From Aureococcus anophagefferens (lineage: Eukaryota > Sar > Pelagophyceae > Pelagomonadales > Pelagomonadaceae): DNA of 64,000 bases. The notes beneath the pieces were generated by a model. The model ran no database searches. It saw only the letters and a program-made list of their open reading frames with translations, and was not told where the DNA came from. Positions 28,309-37,830 of the stretch are shown here, piece after piece; the stretch's first letter is position 1; each line of letters begins with the position of its first letter. The position numbers and the translations under genes were made by a program. The stretch is taken from contig NW_008705567.1 in the NCBI RefSeq assembly GCF_000186865.1, forward strand, positions 709,401 through 773,400, in the 5' to 3' direction.

Positions 28309-29550
28309 ATGGGACGCGCGCTGATCTCCGCGGATCCGGGCCTCCTGGAGGCGGAGGAGGACCTGCACAGCTTCTGCGCCCGCGCGCTCGCCGCGGCGAC
28401 GGCGGCCATGGCGCAGCCCCTCGACGAGTACGTCGCGTCCCCGTCGAAAAAGGGCTGCGACCGCTACAGCCCCATCTGCGTGCCGGAGCCGCCGCCGCCC
28501 GTCGCGCGGCCGCGGCCCACGCGCCCGGCGCCGCGCCTCGAGGACGAGGCGCCGGAGACATGCGCCGCGCCGGAAACCGCCGCGCCGGCGGCGGTTTCGT
28601 CCGCGCTGCTGCCGGCGCTCTGCGAAGACGCCGTCGCCGTCGCGCTCGGCTTCGCGGCGCCGCGCGACCTCGCGGCGCTCGCGACCTGCGGCCGCGGCTG
28701 CGAGGCCTTCGTCCGCGCGCTGCCGGAGGACGTCTGGCGCGCCGCGGCCGCGAGCGCCTGGCCCGCGGTCGTCGCGGGTTGCCCCGATCCCGCGGCCGTC
28801 GGCCGGAGCCACCGGACGCTCTGCCTCGAGCTCGGCGGCCGGCGCTGCGCCTGCTGCGGCGGCGCCCTCGAGGCGCACCCGGCGGAGTACGCCGGCCCCT
28901 ACGCGGCCCTCGCGGCCGCGGTCGCGCGGCTCCGCGGCGCCGGCGACGCGTGGCGCCACGCGCCGCTGAAAAAGTCGGGATCGTCGGCGCGGGAGTCGTG
29001 GTACCGCTCCGGGAGCTCGCTGACGCTGCACCTCCGGGGCCCCGACGCGCGGCTCTGCTGGTCGTCGGCCGTCGACGACGCCTGGCGCGTCAAGTTCTCC
29101 ATGGCGCCGCCCGAGGGCCCGCCCAAGTCCTGGACGCTCGTCTTCACCCAGGGCGCGGACCGGGCCGTCCGCCTCGGCTCGGTCTACGAGGCGACGCGCC
29201 GCGGCGCGCCGACGGAGGTCATCGCCGAGTTCGCGCCCCGGGATTTGAAGGGGCGTCGCGTCGCCGCGGCGGACGAGCTCCGCCAGCTCGCGCGGTCTCC
29301 CTCGGGCCTCCGCTACACGGCGTCGTCGCGCCTCGCGGAGCTCCAGTGGCGCGTCGCCGACGGCGCCCACGGCGACGCCGCGGAGGCGCTCGCGGAGGCG
29401 CGGCGCCTCGACGACGGCGCCGCCGCCGTGGGCGAAAACCACACCGCGTTCCACGCCGCGCTCGCGGCCGCGCTCGCCGTCGTCTTCCCCGCGGCGCTGT
29501 CGCCGGCCCCGGAGACGACCCCGCGACACATCCGCCTGGGCGGCGCGTAA
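28309..29550 (+). CDS. F-box-like protein
   Basis: 413 residues from ATG 28309 (MGRALISADPG). A Pro-rich linker is followed around residues 96-145 by an F-box-like helical module: LLPALCEDAVAVALGF, LAALATCGRGCEAFV, EDVWRAAA. Such modules bind Skp1 in SCF ubiquitin ligases. A CACCGG cysteine pair follows. The C-terminal half contains beta-rich sequence (SSLTLHLRGPDARLCW, KSWTLVFTQGADRAVRLG) of unknown class. Its stop lies 4 bp from the convergent TPR gene's stop. Confidence 0.6.
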   Translation: MGRALISADPGLLEAEEDLHSFCARALAAATAAMAQPLDEYVASPSKKGCDRYSPICVPEPPPPVARPRPTRPAPRLEDEAPETCAAPETAAPAAVSSALLPALCEDAVAVALGFAAPRDLAALATCGRGCEAFVRALPEDVWRAAAASAWPAVVAGCPDPAAVGRSHRTLCLELGGRRCACCGGALEAHPAEYAGPYAALAAAVARLRGAGDAWRHAPLKKSGSSARESWYRSGSSLTLHLRGPDARLCWSSAVDDAWRVKFSMAPPEGPPKSWTLVFTQGADRAVRLGSVYEATRRGAPTEVIAEFAPRDLKGRRVAAADELRQLARSPSGLRYTASSRLAELQWRVADGAHGDAAEALAEARRLDDGAAAVGENHTAFHAALAAALAVVFPAALSPAPETTPRHIRLGGA

Positions 29551-29554
29551 AATT

Positions 29555-30547
29555 TTACTGCTGGGCGCAGTCGGCCTCGTTGCCGCCGTTCTCGGAGAAC
29601 TTGCCCTGCGCGGACTCGACCCAGGCCGTGACCTCCTTGGCGAGCTTCTTGTTCTCGCGCAGCGCGCGCTTCTTCGCCGCCTCGACGTCGCGGTTTAGAG
29701 CGACGACGTTCTTGTCCGCGGGCGCGAGATCCGCCGCGGCCTTGGCGTCGCGGAGGGCCTGCTTCAGGTGCTTCTGCTGGAGGTGGGCGCGCGCCCGGAG
29801 GATCTTCGTCGTGACGAGGTGGTGCTCCAGGAGCTCGTCGAAGGCCGCGATGCCGCCCGCGAGCGTGCAGCACGACACCGCGTCCTTCGCGCGGTCCGCG
29901 CGCGTCGCGCACCGCGCGAGGTTCAGGTACGTCGTCAGCTGGATGGCCCGGCCCTCGGGCTTCGGCGCGACGACCGCCAGGATGCGCTTCCGCGAGATCT
30001 CGTCGTCGTCCTCGCCGCCGTCGTCGTACATGACGTCCACCGTCTTTTCGTCGTCGTCGACGCCGCTGACCGTGCCCACGCGGAGCGCGCCGTTGGAGTT
30101 GACCTCCACGAGGGCGCCGACGCCCAGCGGGTAGAGCCGCTTGAGCACGCCCAGGGCCGCCTTGTAGTGGCCCGACGCCGCGACGTAGTCCTTGGCCTGG
30201 AAGAGCCGCGAGCCGCGCGCTTTACACTCGCCCGCGGCCTCCACGGAGTCCTTCGCCGGGGCCGGCGGCGCCACCTCGAAGTCGAGGAGGGCGCTGCAGG
30301 CGCCCGACGGCACCGTCGCCTCGGTCGCGTCTTCGTAGACGACCTCGACGGTGCCCGCGGCCGCGTCGAGGTCCGAGACCATCGCTTTCACGCACGCGTC
30401 GCCGCGCGGCGCGCGGACGCTGTTCCCCACCTTGAGGAGTTTGGACTCCGCGGCCATGGTCTCGGCCTTCTCGACGAGGTCCGCGAGCTTCCGCAGCGTC
30501 GCCGGCGACAGGTCGCCGCCGAGCACCTGCGCCTTCAGGGCCTCCAT
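29555..30547 (-). CDS. TPR protein with inserted Tudor/agenet-like beta modules
   Basis: 330 residues from ATG 30545-30547 (MEALKAQVLGG). An N-terminal helix and a small beta module (residues ~45-85: DACVKAMVSDLDAAAGTVEVVYED) precede a TPR-like pair (ARGSRLFQAKDYVAASGHYKAAL). A second Tudor-like segment (GALVEVNSNGALRVGTVSGV...VDVMYDDG) interrupts the TPR array. The array resumes with TTYLNLARCATRADRAKDAVSCC and ILRARAHLQQKHLKQALRDAKAA, then a basic helix. The layout resembles co-chaperone TPR proteins. The gene is intronless. Confidence 0.7.
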   Translation of the reverse strand: MEALKAQVLGGDLSPATLRKLADLVEKAETMAAESKLLKVGNSVRAPRGDACVKAMVSDLDAAAGTVEVVYEDATEATVPSGACSALLDFEVAPPAPAKDSVEAAGECKARGSRLFQAKDYVAASGHYKAALGVLKRLYPLGVGALVEVNSNGALRVGTVSGVDDDEKTVDVMYDDGGEDDDEISRKRILAVVAPKPEGRAIQLTTYLNLARCATRADRAKDAVSCCTLAGGIAAFDELLEHHLVTTKILRARAHLQQKHLKQALRDAKAAADLAPADKNVVALNRDVEAAKKRALRENKKLAKEVTAWVESAQGKFSENGGNEADCAQQ

Positions 30548-31548
30548 GTGATGCGGTTTACGCGGCGCTCGTCGTAATTTTTTTCGCGTTGTGTTTCGGC
30601 TGGGGCTCGACGCGACGGCTGCGGCGCTGCGAACGAGAGCTCGCGCTGCTGCGGCGCCTGCGCGCGCTCGTAGGACCGCGAAGTCGACTGTGGCAGATAG
30701 CCGCGGAGCTTGCCGCTCCTGCTCCGCGGAGAGGGCGGGGGTCTGTGCCCTCGCTGTGCCGGCCGCGACGCACACGGGTCCGCGGCGTCCCCTTCGACGT
30801 CGAGTACATGGCGGACAAGCTCTTCGCGGCCTTCACGCTCAGCCGCCGCCGCGGCCAGAGGGAGGGGAGCTCCTACACTGGCACAAATCCCGGGCCGCCA
30901 ACGGCGGCCCGCCGCGGCGGGGCTCGCGGCGGAGCCGCCGCGCCGGACGGAGGAAAGAGGCCAGGCTCCGTTCCCCAAGTCATCGGATGGACATAGCGCT
31001 CGTCACAGCGAGGGCAATCTCCCTCCCCGCGCTCCGTGCCACCGAGCAGCAGGAGGTCCATGTGGAGCATCGACCCCTTCTCTCTGCTTTGCGGACCCTG
31101 GCCGCGCGCGCCGCGGTCACGGTCACTAGTGACGGTCTACGACCGGCCGGAGAACCGCGGCGAGGTGGGCAGCGTCGGCGTCGTGTCCATGGTGTCGCCG
31201 CCGTGCACCGAGCCGGGCAACCTGTGGAAGGGCATCTGTGACGCCACGGCGCCGGGGCAGCATACCCTGGTCCAGGCGACCGCGCTGAACCGCGCGCCGG
31301 CGGCGCTGGGCGGCTGGCTCTTGATGGTCCCCTCCGCGACCGCCGCGCGGACGGCGGGCTGTCCCGCCTAGCCCCACCGCTCGCATCGTGGGCACGGGGT
31401 GAAGCGCGCTGCACACCCGCCGCCCCAGCCCCGAATCGCCGGGCACTCAACCCAGCACCATCACTGTGACCATGCAGCGCGACCTCGACCTCGAGCGGCC
31501 CGGGCGGGCCGAGGCCGCGCGGCAAGAAACAGCTCATTCAGCGACAGC
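30548..31548. other. 1-kb stretch with no confident gene
   Basis: Between the TPR gene start and TIM44. It holds the TPR promoter, a very GC-rich block at 30890-30960 and a weak plus-strand frame (31060-31371, listed separately). No RNA gene or repeat family recognised. Confidence 0.4.
31060..31371 (+). CDS. Weak hypothetical ORF
   Basis: 103 codons from ATG 31060 (MWSIDPFSLL...). Composition is more mixed than in most spurious GC frames (LVTVYDRPENRGEVGSVGVV segment), but there is no recognisable domain, paralogue or splice evidence. It may be real, an exon of something larger, or noise. Confidence 0.22.
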   Translation: MWSIDPFSLLCGPWPRAPRSRSLVTVYDRPENRGEVGSVGVVSMVSPPCTEPGNLWKGICDATAPGQHTLVQATALNRAPAALGGWLLMVPSATAARTAGCPA

Positions 31549-32703
31549 ATGCGCGCATCGCGGCTGGTCCTCGGCCGCGCCGTGCGGCAGCGCGCCGTCG
31601 CCGCGCGGCGGCCGCAGGTGCCGCGCGCGCCCGTGCGCCTGCTGTCGGCGAAGGCGCCGGAGGAGAAGACGGCCGCGGCCGAGAAGGAGCCGAGCGCCGA
31701 GGAGCCCGAGGACGAGGCCGCGGAGTCGTCGCCGTCCATCGGGAAGCGCCTCATCGACGGCTGGGAGGCGCTGTCGGCGCGGGCGCGCACGCTCGACGCG
31801 AAGGAGGTCGCGCGCATCGCCGAGGGCGAGCTCCGGCAGGCCTACGCGGAGCTCACGGGCGCGGATCGCGGCAGCGTGCTGAAGACGTCCGTCACGTTCC
31901 ACGACGACGCCGCGGCGCCCGCCGCCGACGGCGCCGACGAGGTCGACGAGCGCGAGAAGCAGCTCCTGGTCATCGACGCGCGCGACAACTGGGAGAAGCT
32001 CCGCGCGCGGCTCAAAGAAGCCCCGATCATCTCCGACATCCTCAAGGGCGCGGGCAAGGCGCGCGACGCGGCCGCGGCGACGGCGGCGGGCCGCGCGGCG
32101 GCGGCGGGGCGGGACCGCGTGAACGACAAGATCGAGGACGCGCGCGAGTTCTGGGAGACGAGCCAGAACCCGCTCGTCTACCAGGCGTCGTCGATCGTCG
32201 ACGCCGTGACGGCGGAGACGGACATGGCCGCGGCGACGCGGGAGCTGCGGCGGCTGGACCCCCGGTTCTCCATGGAGGTCTGGCGCGACGGCGTCTCCGA
32301 GGAGCTCGCGCCGGACTTTGTGGACGCGTTCATCCGCGGCGACGCCATCGCGCTCAAGCCCTGGCTCTCCGAGGGCCTCTTCTCGCGGCTCGCGCACGAG
32401 ATTCGCCTGCGCAAGGAGGAGGGCCTGCGCTACGACGACGCGCGCATCATGGACGTGGAGAAGATGGAGATCATCGCCGTCCAGGTCGAGGACAACCGCA
32501 GCCCCATCGTCGTCTGCCAGTTCATGGCGCAGCAGATCAACTGCATCCGCAACGCGGAGGGCGAGGTCGTCGAGGGGTCGCCGGGCGACATCCGCGCCTA
32601 CTTCTACGTCATGGCCTTCCAGCGCGAGTACGACGACGCCGCCCACGAGCTCGTCTGGAAGGTCGTCGACTTCCAGCTCGGCGGCGGCGAGCCCTACTAC
32701 TAG
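31549..32703 (+). CDS. TIM44: Mitochondrial import motor subunit TIM44
   Basis: Peripheral inner-membrane adaptor that tethers mtHsp70 to the TIM23 channel for matrix protein import. 384 residues; ATG 31549 opens an Arg-rich presequence (MRASRLVLGRAVRQRAVAARR) as expected for mitochondria. An acidic linker and coiled-coil region (~40-190) precede the Tim44/MBA1 domain: FWETSQNPLVYQASSIVDAV, then a long amphipathic run including RRLDPRFSMEVWRDG, FVDAFIRGD, LKPWLSEGLFSRL, VEKMEIIAVQVED and the end WKVVDFQLGG. Length and order match the family. Convergent with the cNMP/RGS gene (72 bp). Confidence 0.93.
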   Translation: MRASRLVLGRAVRQRAVAARRPQVPRAPVRLLSAKAPEEKTAAAEKEPSAEEPEDEAAESSPSIGKRLIDGWEALSARARTLDAKEVARIAEGELRQAYAELTGADRGSVLKTSVTFHDDAAAPAADGADEVDEREKQLLVIDARDNWEKLRARLKEAPIISDILKGAGKARDAAAATAAGRAAAAGRDRVNDKIEDAREFWETSQNPLVYQASSIVDAVTAETDMAAATRELRRLDPRFSMEVWRDGVSEELAPDFVDAFIRGDAIALKPWLSEGLFSRLAHEIRLRKEEGLRYDDARIMDVEKMEIIAVQVEDNRSPIVVCQFMAQQINCIRNAEGEVVEGSPGDIRAYFYVMAFQREYDDAAHELVWKVVDFQLGGGEPYY

Positions 32704-32775
32704 GATACCACGTCGTAAGGCGCCGTTTCGCTCGCCCTAACGCTTCGTCGTCAGGTGCGGTTACGCTCCCCCCCC

Positions 32776-34750
32776 TCACTTCTTTTTGCGCCCCCTCGGC
32801 GTGTAGGTGTCGAAGGACGCGAGGACGGCCTTGTACTCCTTCGTGACGCAGAAGCGCTGGAGGTTGCCGCGGAGGTTGTTGGAGATGCACTTGAGGACCG
32901 GGTCGTAGAGGTCCCGGGGCGGCTTCGGGTCGCCCTCGTCGACGTCCGCGAAGTACTTCTTGACGTGCTTGTCGGCCTTGGCGGAGATGTTGATGAGCTC
33001 CTCCGTGTCCGTCGTGATGAAGCGGTCCCGGATCTGCTTCGCCAGCGCGTAGGTCTCCGCGGCGGGCGCGCCCGTGTCGATCTTGCCCCGGTATTCCTCG
33101 ACCATGCCCCAGCAGTGGTAGTTCTCGCTCGAGAACTCGTCGTCGAGCGTCTTCTTGAGCAGCGGCGCCGTCGACGGGTGGAGGAGCAGCGCGCCCACGG
33201 ACGCTTTCGTCCCCAGGGCCTTGATCTCGAACTCGGCGGCCACGGACGGCGACTGGAGGCAGAGGCTCTGGAAGTTGGAGCCGCAGACGCGCGCGAGCGA
33301 CGTCGGCGCGGTGGCCGTCACCGTCGCCGCGCGCGGCTCCGACCGCACGAGGGCCACCTCGCCGAAGTAGTCGCCCTTGCGGCTCAGGGCCACGTGTAAA
33401 TTTTCGCCGTCCTCGATCTTCACCGCGCCCTCGATGATGATGTAGAAGTCGTCGCCCTCGCTGTCCTTCTCGAAGACGACGTCGCCGTCCGACAGATTCA
33501 CGATGGATAGATCCGCGGTGAACAAGGCGATGGACGCCGGGCGCATGGAGTTGAACAGCCCCAAATTCATGGCCACGAGCTGCGCGGACAGCCGGTCCTT
33601 GATGTAGCCCTGGATCTTCTCCTTGACGTCCGGGAGCTTGAGGAGCGACTCCTTCATCGCGTCCGACTCGAAGTAGATGAAGAGGCACTCGCTCGCCGTC
33701 GTCACGGACGCCGTCGACGAGATGGGCGCTAAACCCTGGTCCTTGTCCGCCGCGTTCAGCAGGCTCGACTCGCCGAAGAAGTCGCCCGCGAGGAGCTGCC
33801 CGACCTCGACGGCCTCCGTTTCGCCCGCGCGCTCGCGCGGCGACTTGGACGACGCCTCGCAGGTCACCTTGAGCACGCCGGACAGCACGACGTACAGCCG
33901 CGGCACCTTGGCGTGCTGCTCGATGAGCACCGTGTCCGCGGGCATGGACTGGAAGTGCGCGACGTCCGCCAATTCCTCGAGCGCCTTCTCCGCGACGTCG
34001 CGCAGGACCACGACCTTCTTGAGCCAGTTCACGATGGCCGCGCGCGTGAGCCCCATGAGGTTGTCGCAGAAGAGGCGGCACGCCTCGTGGTCGCGGTTCG
34101 CGACGAGCTGGCTCAGGTAGACGTCCTGCGACAGCACGAGGACGTGCGTCTTCGCGTCGGCGACGACGTCGACGGGGTACTCGCCCGTGGACTTGTCGCG
34201 CTCCTGCTCCACGTTGCGCACGAGCTCCATCATGCCCATCATCTCGCCCTGCTCGACGTGCTTGATCACCGGCCGGTCCTTCTTGTGCGTCTTGTCCTCG
34301 CCGTGGCAGCTCACCTGGGCAGGACAAGGGAGATTCAAGTTCGCTTCAACGTGAGTGTTCCGCGCGCGCGCGTTCCGGAAAAAGCATCCACGCTTCGAGG
34401 CCGTTCCGAGAGATGATCGCTCGTCCAAAAATCAGCCGAAACGAGTGGAAAACGGCCGAGATATGAGCCTTTGAAGTTGGGAATTTCGCTCTCTTGTCCT
34501 CGCCGTGGCAGCTCACCATGGTGAGGCCGCCCTTCTCCACGATCACCAGGTCGCGCCGCCCGACCTTGTGGTCGAAGACGGAAGCGCCCGCGGGGATGGA
34601 CTGGCGGTGGAAGAAGGACGCGACCTGCTCCTTGAACTGCTGGCTCTGCTCCGCGCTGTCCAACCCGTCGAAGCAGCGGAAGATCGGCGTGTGGTCGCAG
34701 GCGTCGAGGTACTCGGACCCGTTCGCCGCCTTGCCCTGCCCGCCGCCCAT
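32776..34750 (-). CDS. Cyclic-nucleotide-binding protein with C-terminal RGS domain
   Basis: Signalling protein, 590 aa: exon 1 34517..34750, exon 2 32776..34314, separated by an introner in antisense. Three cNMP-binding-like beta barrels are visible. The first (residues ~35-135, KEQVASFFHRQSIPAG) is degenerate. The second has GDFFGESSLLNAADKDQ. The third has the canonical phosphate cassette GDYFGEVALVRSEPRAATV (FGE and RAA), so it probably binds cAMP or cGMP. The C-terminus is an RGS-like helical bundle: LLKKTLDDEFSSENYHCW, AKQIRDRFI, NNLRGNLQRFCVTKEYKAVL. This suggests nucleotide-controlled regulation of a G-alpha protein. There is no kinase domain. Start ATG 34748-34750 (MGGGQG; Gly2 may be myristoylated). 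Confidence 0.85.
34315..34508 (+). mobile_element. Introner element IE4 (in cNMP/RGS gene, antisense)
   Basis: 194-bp element whose body reads on the plus strand while the host gene is on the minus strand. The target duplication is CAGCTCAC on the plus strand (34307-34314 and 34509-34516), i.e. GTGAGCTG in gene sense, giving a strong GT donor. The acceptor AG comes from the element end (34315-34316). The intron is 34315-34516, phase 0 (ATG|GTGAGC...CAG|GTGAGC). The gene-sense 5' terminus reads CACGGCGAGGACAAG, identical to the exon sequence flanking the other side, so the direct repeat extends to ~25 bp. Confidence 0.9.
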
Positions 34751-35232
34751 GGCGGCGCCGAGTGCGCGCGCGCCGTCGCGAGAGCTGCGGCGGTAAGGGC
34801 TCGCTTCGCTAAGAACAACGAGTGTGTAAAGGATTGGGTAAAGTATCCCATCATATGTTTTGTTTGAGGGGCAGCGTCGGCGGCGCGCTTGCGATCATTC
34901 GTTCATACGAAGTTCAGGCATTCCGGTGAAAGGCACGGTGAATTTGGCCGCCGTTAAAATTCAACATCAGCCGCACCTGGGGCGCCGGAACGTCGCCATT
35001 GATGCAGATCAATAAGAGCTTGCTGTGGGGTAACATTGCCCGGGTCGCTAACCAGCAAGCCTCGGGCAAATCGCGTAAGGCGCGCGAAGGCCGCCGACGA
35101 AACGCAGTGAAGCCCCCCGCGCGCCGCTCGCCCCGAAGCCTCGACGGCGCGCCGCACGCCGCGCCGCCGCACGCGCCGCACGCCGCGCCGCACGCCGCCG
35201 CACTCCGCCGGAACGCGCCGCGCCGCCGCGCC
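34751..35232. promoter_or_regulatory. Divergent upstream region
   Basis: 482 bp between the starts at 34750 (minus) and 35233 (plus). 34800-35030 is unusually AT-rich for this window (e.g. around CCCATCATATGTTTTGTTT). No gene or RNA is recognised; it probably holds both promoters. Confidence 0.4.
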
Positions 35233-36114
35233 ATGCAGACGGAGACGAAGCGCAAGCCCGCGGCGTCCGCCGCCGCGGCGCCCCGCGCCGACGACGCGCC
35301 CCCGGCGCCCGACGCGCCCCTGCGCGTGCCCAAGGTCGCGGGCGCGCCCGCGCCCGGCGTCCTGCACTGCCTCGTGACGCCGAAGCTCCTCTTCTCGGTT
35401 CCCCGCGACGCGAGCTGGCGCGTGGCCGGCGACGTGCCGCAGGGCGTGCTCCGCGAGGGCTTCTCGCGGCGCTTCCCGCTGACCATCGCGGGGCTGGACC
35501 ACCTGTCCTTCGAGGCCGTGGGCAAGCGCGCGCTCGGCGCCGCGGCCGCCGGCGCGGACCCGCCCGCGGTCTACCGCCTCACGTCGTCCGACGAGGCCGA
35601 GGAGCGGATCCTGCTGGGCATCCTGCGCGCGCTCGAGCGCGCCTACGAGAGCAAGCACCGGCTGGCCCTGGACCAGGCGCGCACGGACATGCTGAGCTCG
35701 TCGATGACCTTCCAGGTCATGGCGGACGAGATCCGCGCGCGGCAGGAGGAGTCCAAGGCCAAGTTCGACAAGGAGACGGCCAAGCTCAAGGACAATCTGA
35801 CGACGACGTCGAAGCGTTTGTTTTTGCTCGAGCACGAGAAGGACTCGCTGACGAAGGCCTTCCACTCGTCGACGGAGACGACGCAGCTGCTGCAGAACAC
35901 GGTCGAGAAGCTGCACCGGGAGAATTTGGAGATGCGCGACCGCATGGCCAAGCTCGAGAGCCGCCTCGCCGAGGTCTGCGACGGGCGGGGGTTCGCGGAC
36001 GTCGCGCCCGCGGCGCGGCCGCCCGTCGCGTCCGCGACGTCGCACACGCAGACGGAGCTCGTCATCCTCGCGCCGTCGGCCGCCGCGGGTGTGTCCGAGA
36101 CTAAGAGCTCCTAG
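35233..36114 (+). CDS. Coiled-coil hypothetical protein
   Basis: 293 residues, ATG 35233 (MQTETKRKP). A Pro/Ala-rich start leads to a compact region (CLVTPKLLFSVPRDASW...FPLTIAGLDHLSFEAVG, ~45-100). From ~125 there is a long heptad coiled coil (ALDQARTDMLSSSMTFQVMA, ETAKLKDNLTTTSKRLFLLE, VEKLHRENLEMRDRMAKLES), then a Ser/Pro-rich end. Family not recognised. It lies directly upstream of the STPGR gene on the same strand, so an axonemal or cytoskeletal role is possible but unproven. Confidence 0.65.
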   Translation: MQTETKRKPAASAAAAPRADDAPPAPDAPLRVPKVAGAPAPGVLHCLVTPKLLFSVPRDASWRVAGDVPQGVLREGFSRRFPLTIAGLDHLSFEAVGKRALGAAAAGADPPAVYRLTSSDEAEERILLGILRALERAYESKHRLALDQARTDMLSSSMTFQVMADEIRARQEESKAKFDKETAKLKDNLTTTSKRLFLLEHEKDSLTKAFHSSTETTQLLQNTVEKLHRENLEMRDRMAKLESRLAEVCDGRGFADVAPAARPPVASATSHTQTELVILAPSAAAGVSETKSS

Positions 36115-36256
36115 CGCGCGCGACCGGCCGGGCGCGGCGCAGCGCGGGTGCCAGCACGTAAGCCAGCACGCTTCCCGAGCAGCAACTCCGACATCAACGA
36201 ATCCCATATCTTGCACGATAACGCATCGTCGGAGAGCCATCGTCCCCTCCCCCACG

Positions 36257-37555
36257 ATGGTGGCCATGGACCTCAACGACGGCGACCTGGCGAACCTGAG
36301 CGTGGACCTCGGCGGGTCGACGCTGCGGTCCGCGGGCACGCTCAAGACCGGGCGCCTCGCGACGACGGAGGCCCGCCGCGGCCTCGGGCGGCGGTCCACG
36401 GTGTCCATCCCGTCCAAGTTCGAGACCGTGCTCCTGGACCCGAGCAACGAGTCGAACGCCTTCGGGAACCGCACGCACCGCTTCAAGCGCCAGCTCACGG
36501 ACCAGCCGGGCCCCGGGGCCTACTACAACAAGCCGACCTTCATCCGCGACATGAGCAACTGCGGCTCCGTGAGCCACAAGGGTTCCATCACGTTCGCGAG
36601 CTCGTCGACGCGCTTCCGCGACGCGGCGTCGGCCAAGGGCACGCCGGGCCCGGGCAGCTACCGCAGCCCGCCGACGACCCTGGCCGCGTCGAGCGACCAC
36701 CGCGTGACGTCGACGACGCGCGTCTTCACGCGGCCCACCCAGCAGTCGCGCGGCGACGCCGCGTCCGCGGCGAAGATGCCCGGCCCGGGGTCCTACGACC
36801 CCTACGCGCCGACGGCCGCCATGGGCCGCGACCAGCGCCACGGCAACTCGAACTTCCGGAGCACCGTGTCGCGCATGGCGGCCGCGCAGGGCAACACGCT
36901 CGGCCCCGCGCCGGGCGCCTACAACGTCGCCGCGGCGTCGGAGACCCTGCGCATGCAGGGCAAGCTCGTCAACGGCAAGCTCCCGGAGAACGTCGTCTTC
37001 CGGAGCCGCGTGCCCCGCGACGGCTGCGGCGTGAGGGACGAGGCGTACCTGCCGCACAAGCAGGCCAAGGGCGTGCTCGGCGGCGTCGAGGGCGCCTACA
37101 AGGAGGCCGCGGCGCTGCGAAGTCTCGTGGGCGCGTCGGAGATCCTGCTCCCGCGCGAGGTCGCGTTCGCCGAGGCCGCGCCCGCCGTGCCGGGCCCGGG
37201 CGCGTACGACGCGACGGGCGCGTACCACTCGACGAAGCTGGACCGCACCATGCTCAACCACAGCTCGTCCATGTTCTCCAACATCACGTTGGACCGCTGG
37301 GGCCGGCCCATCAAGCCCAAGACGTCGCCCGAGGTCGCGCCGGGGCCGGGCTGGTACGACGTCGACGTGCAGATCGCGCCGCCGCCGCCATCGGGCCACC
37401 CGCGGAAGACGGCGCTGTCCTCCGCCTTCGTCTCGGGCACGCGGCGCCTCCACTCGTCCTCGAACAAGACGCACGCGCCGGGCCCGGCCTTCTACAAGCC
37501 CGAGCGCCACGACCGCAAGTCCTTCCTCCTCAACGCGCAGCGCCGCTGGATCTAG
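36257..37555 (+). CDS. SHIPPO/STPGR (sperm-tail PG-rich repeat) protein
   Basis: 432 residues, ATG 36257. At least six PG-rich repeats: DQPGPGAYYNKP, GTPGPGSYRSPP, KMPGPGSYDPYAP, LGPAPGAYNVA, AVPGPGAYDATG, VAPGPGWYDVDV and a terminal HAPGPAFYKPE. Proteins with this repeat (ODF3/CIMIP-type, STPG) are associated with axonemal or cortical microtubules, some as microtubule inner proteins. The sequence between repeats is Ser/Thr/Arg-rich and probably extended. It supports the presence of a flagellar apparatus together with MKS1. Confidence 0.85.
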   Translation: MVAMDLNDGDLANLSVDLGGSTLRSAGTLKTGRLATTEARRGLGRRSTVSIPSKFETVLLDPSNESNAFGNRTHRFKRQLTDQPGPGAYYNKPTFIRDMSNCGSVSHKGSITFASSSTRFRDAASAKGTPGPGSYRSPPTTLAASSDHRVTSTTRVFTRPTQQSRGDAASAAKMPGPGSYDPYAPTAAMGRDQRHGNSNFRSTVSRMAAAQGNTLGPAPGAYNVAAASETLRMQGKLVNGKLPENVVFRSRVPRDGCGVRDEAYLPHKQAKGVLGGVEGAYKEAAALRSLVGASEILLPREVAFAEAAPAVPGPGAYDATGAYHSTKLDRTMLNHSSSMFSNITLDRWGRPIKPKTSPEVAPGPGWYDVDVQIAPPPPSGHPRKTALSSAFVSGTRRLHSSSNKTHAPGPAFYKPERHDRKSFLLNAQRRWI

Positions 37556-37830
37556 GTAGTGCTTTTGAAATTCGAGTGGGGTGTGTGGCTGGGGCGGCGT
37601 CGCGCTTGCGCGATGTCTGCGCTGAGGCCGCTCACTCCAGCAGTGCACGTGAGGCGTCCAAGGCAGAAACCGTAGAGTGAGAGGGTGTCGACCCCCGGAG
37701 GTTTGAATCGTTTGAATCGTGAGATCCACACGCGGCCGCTCGATTTTGAGCTGCACGACCGCGACCTCGACGACCGCGCGCCGACGCGCATCGCGAGGAC
37801 CGGAGGCGCGGACTGCATCGGCAAGCGCCC

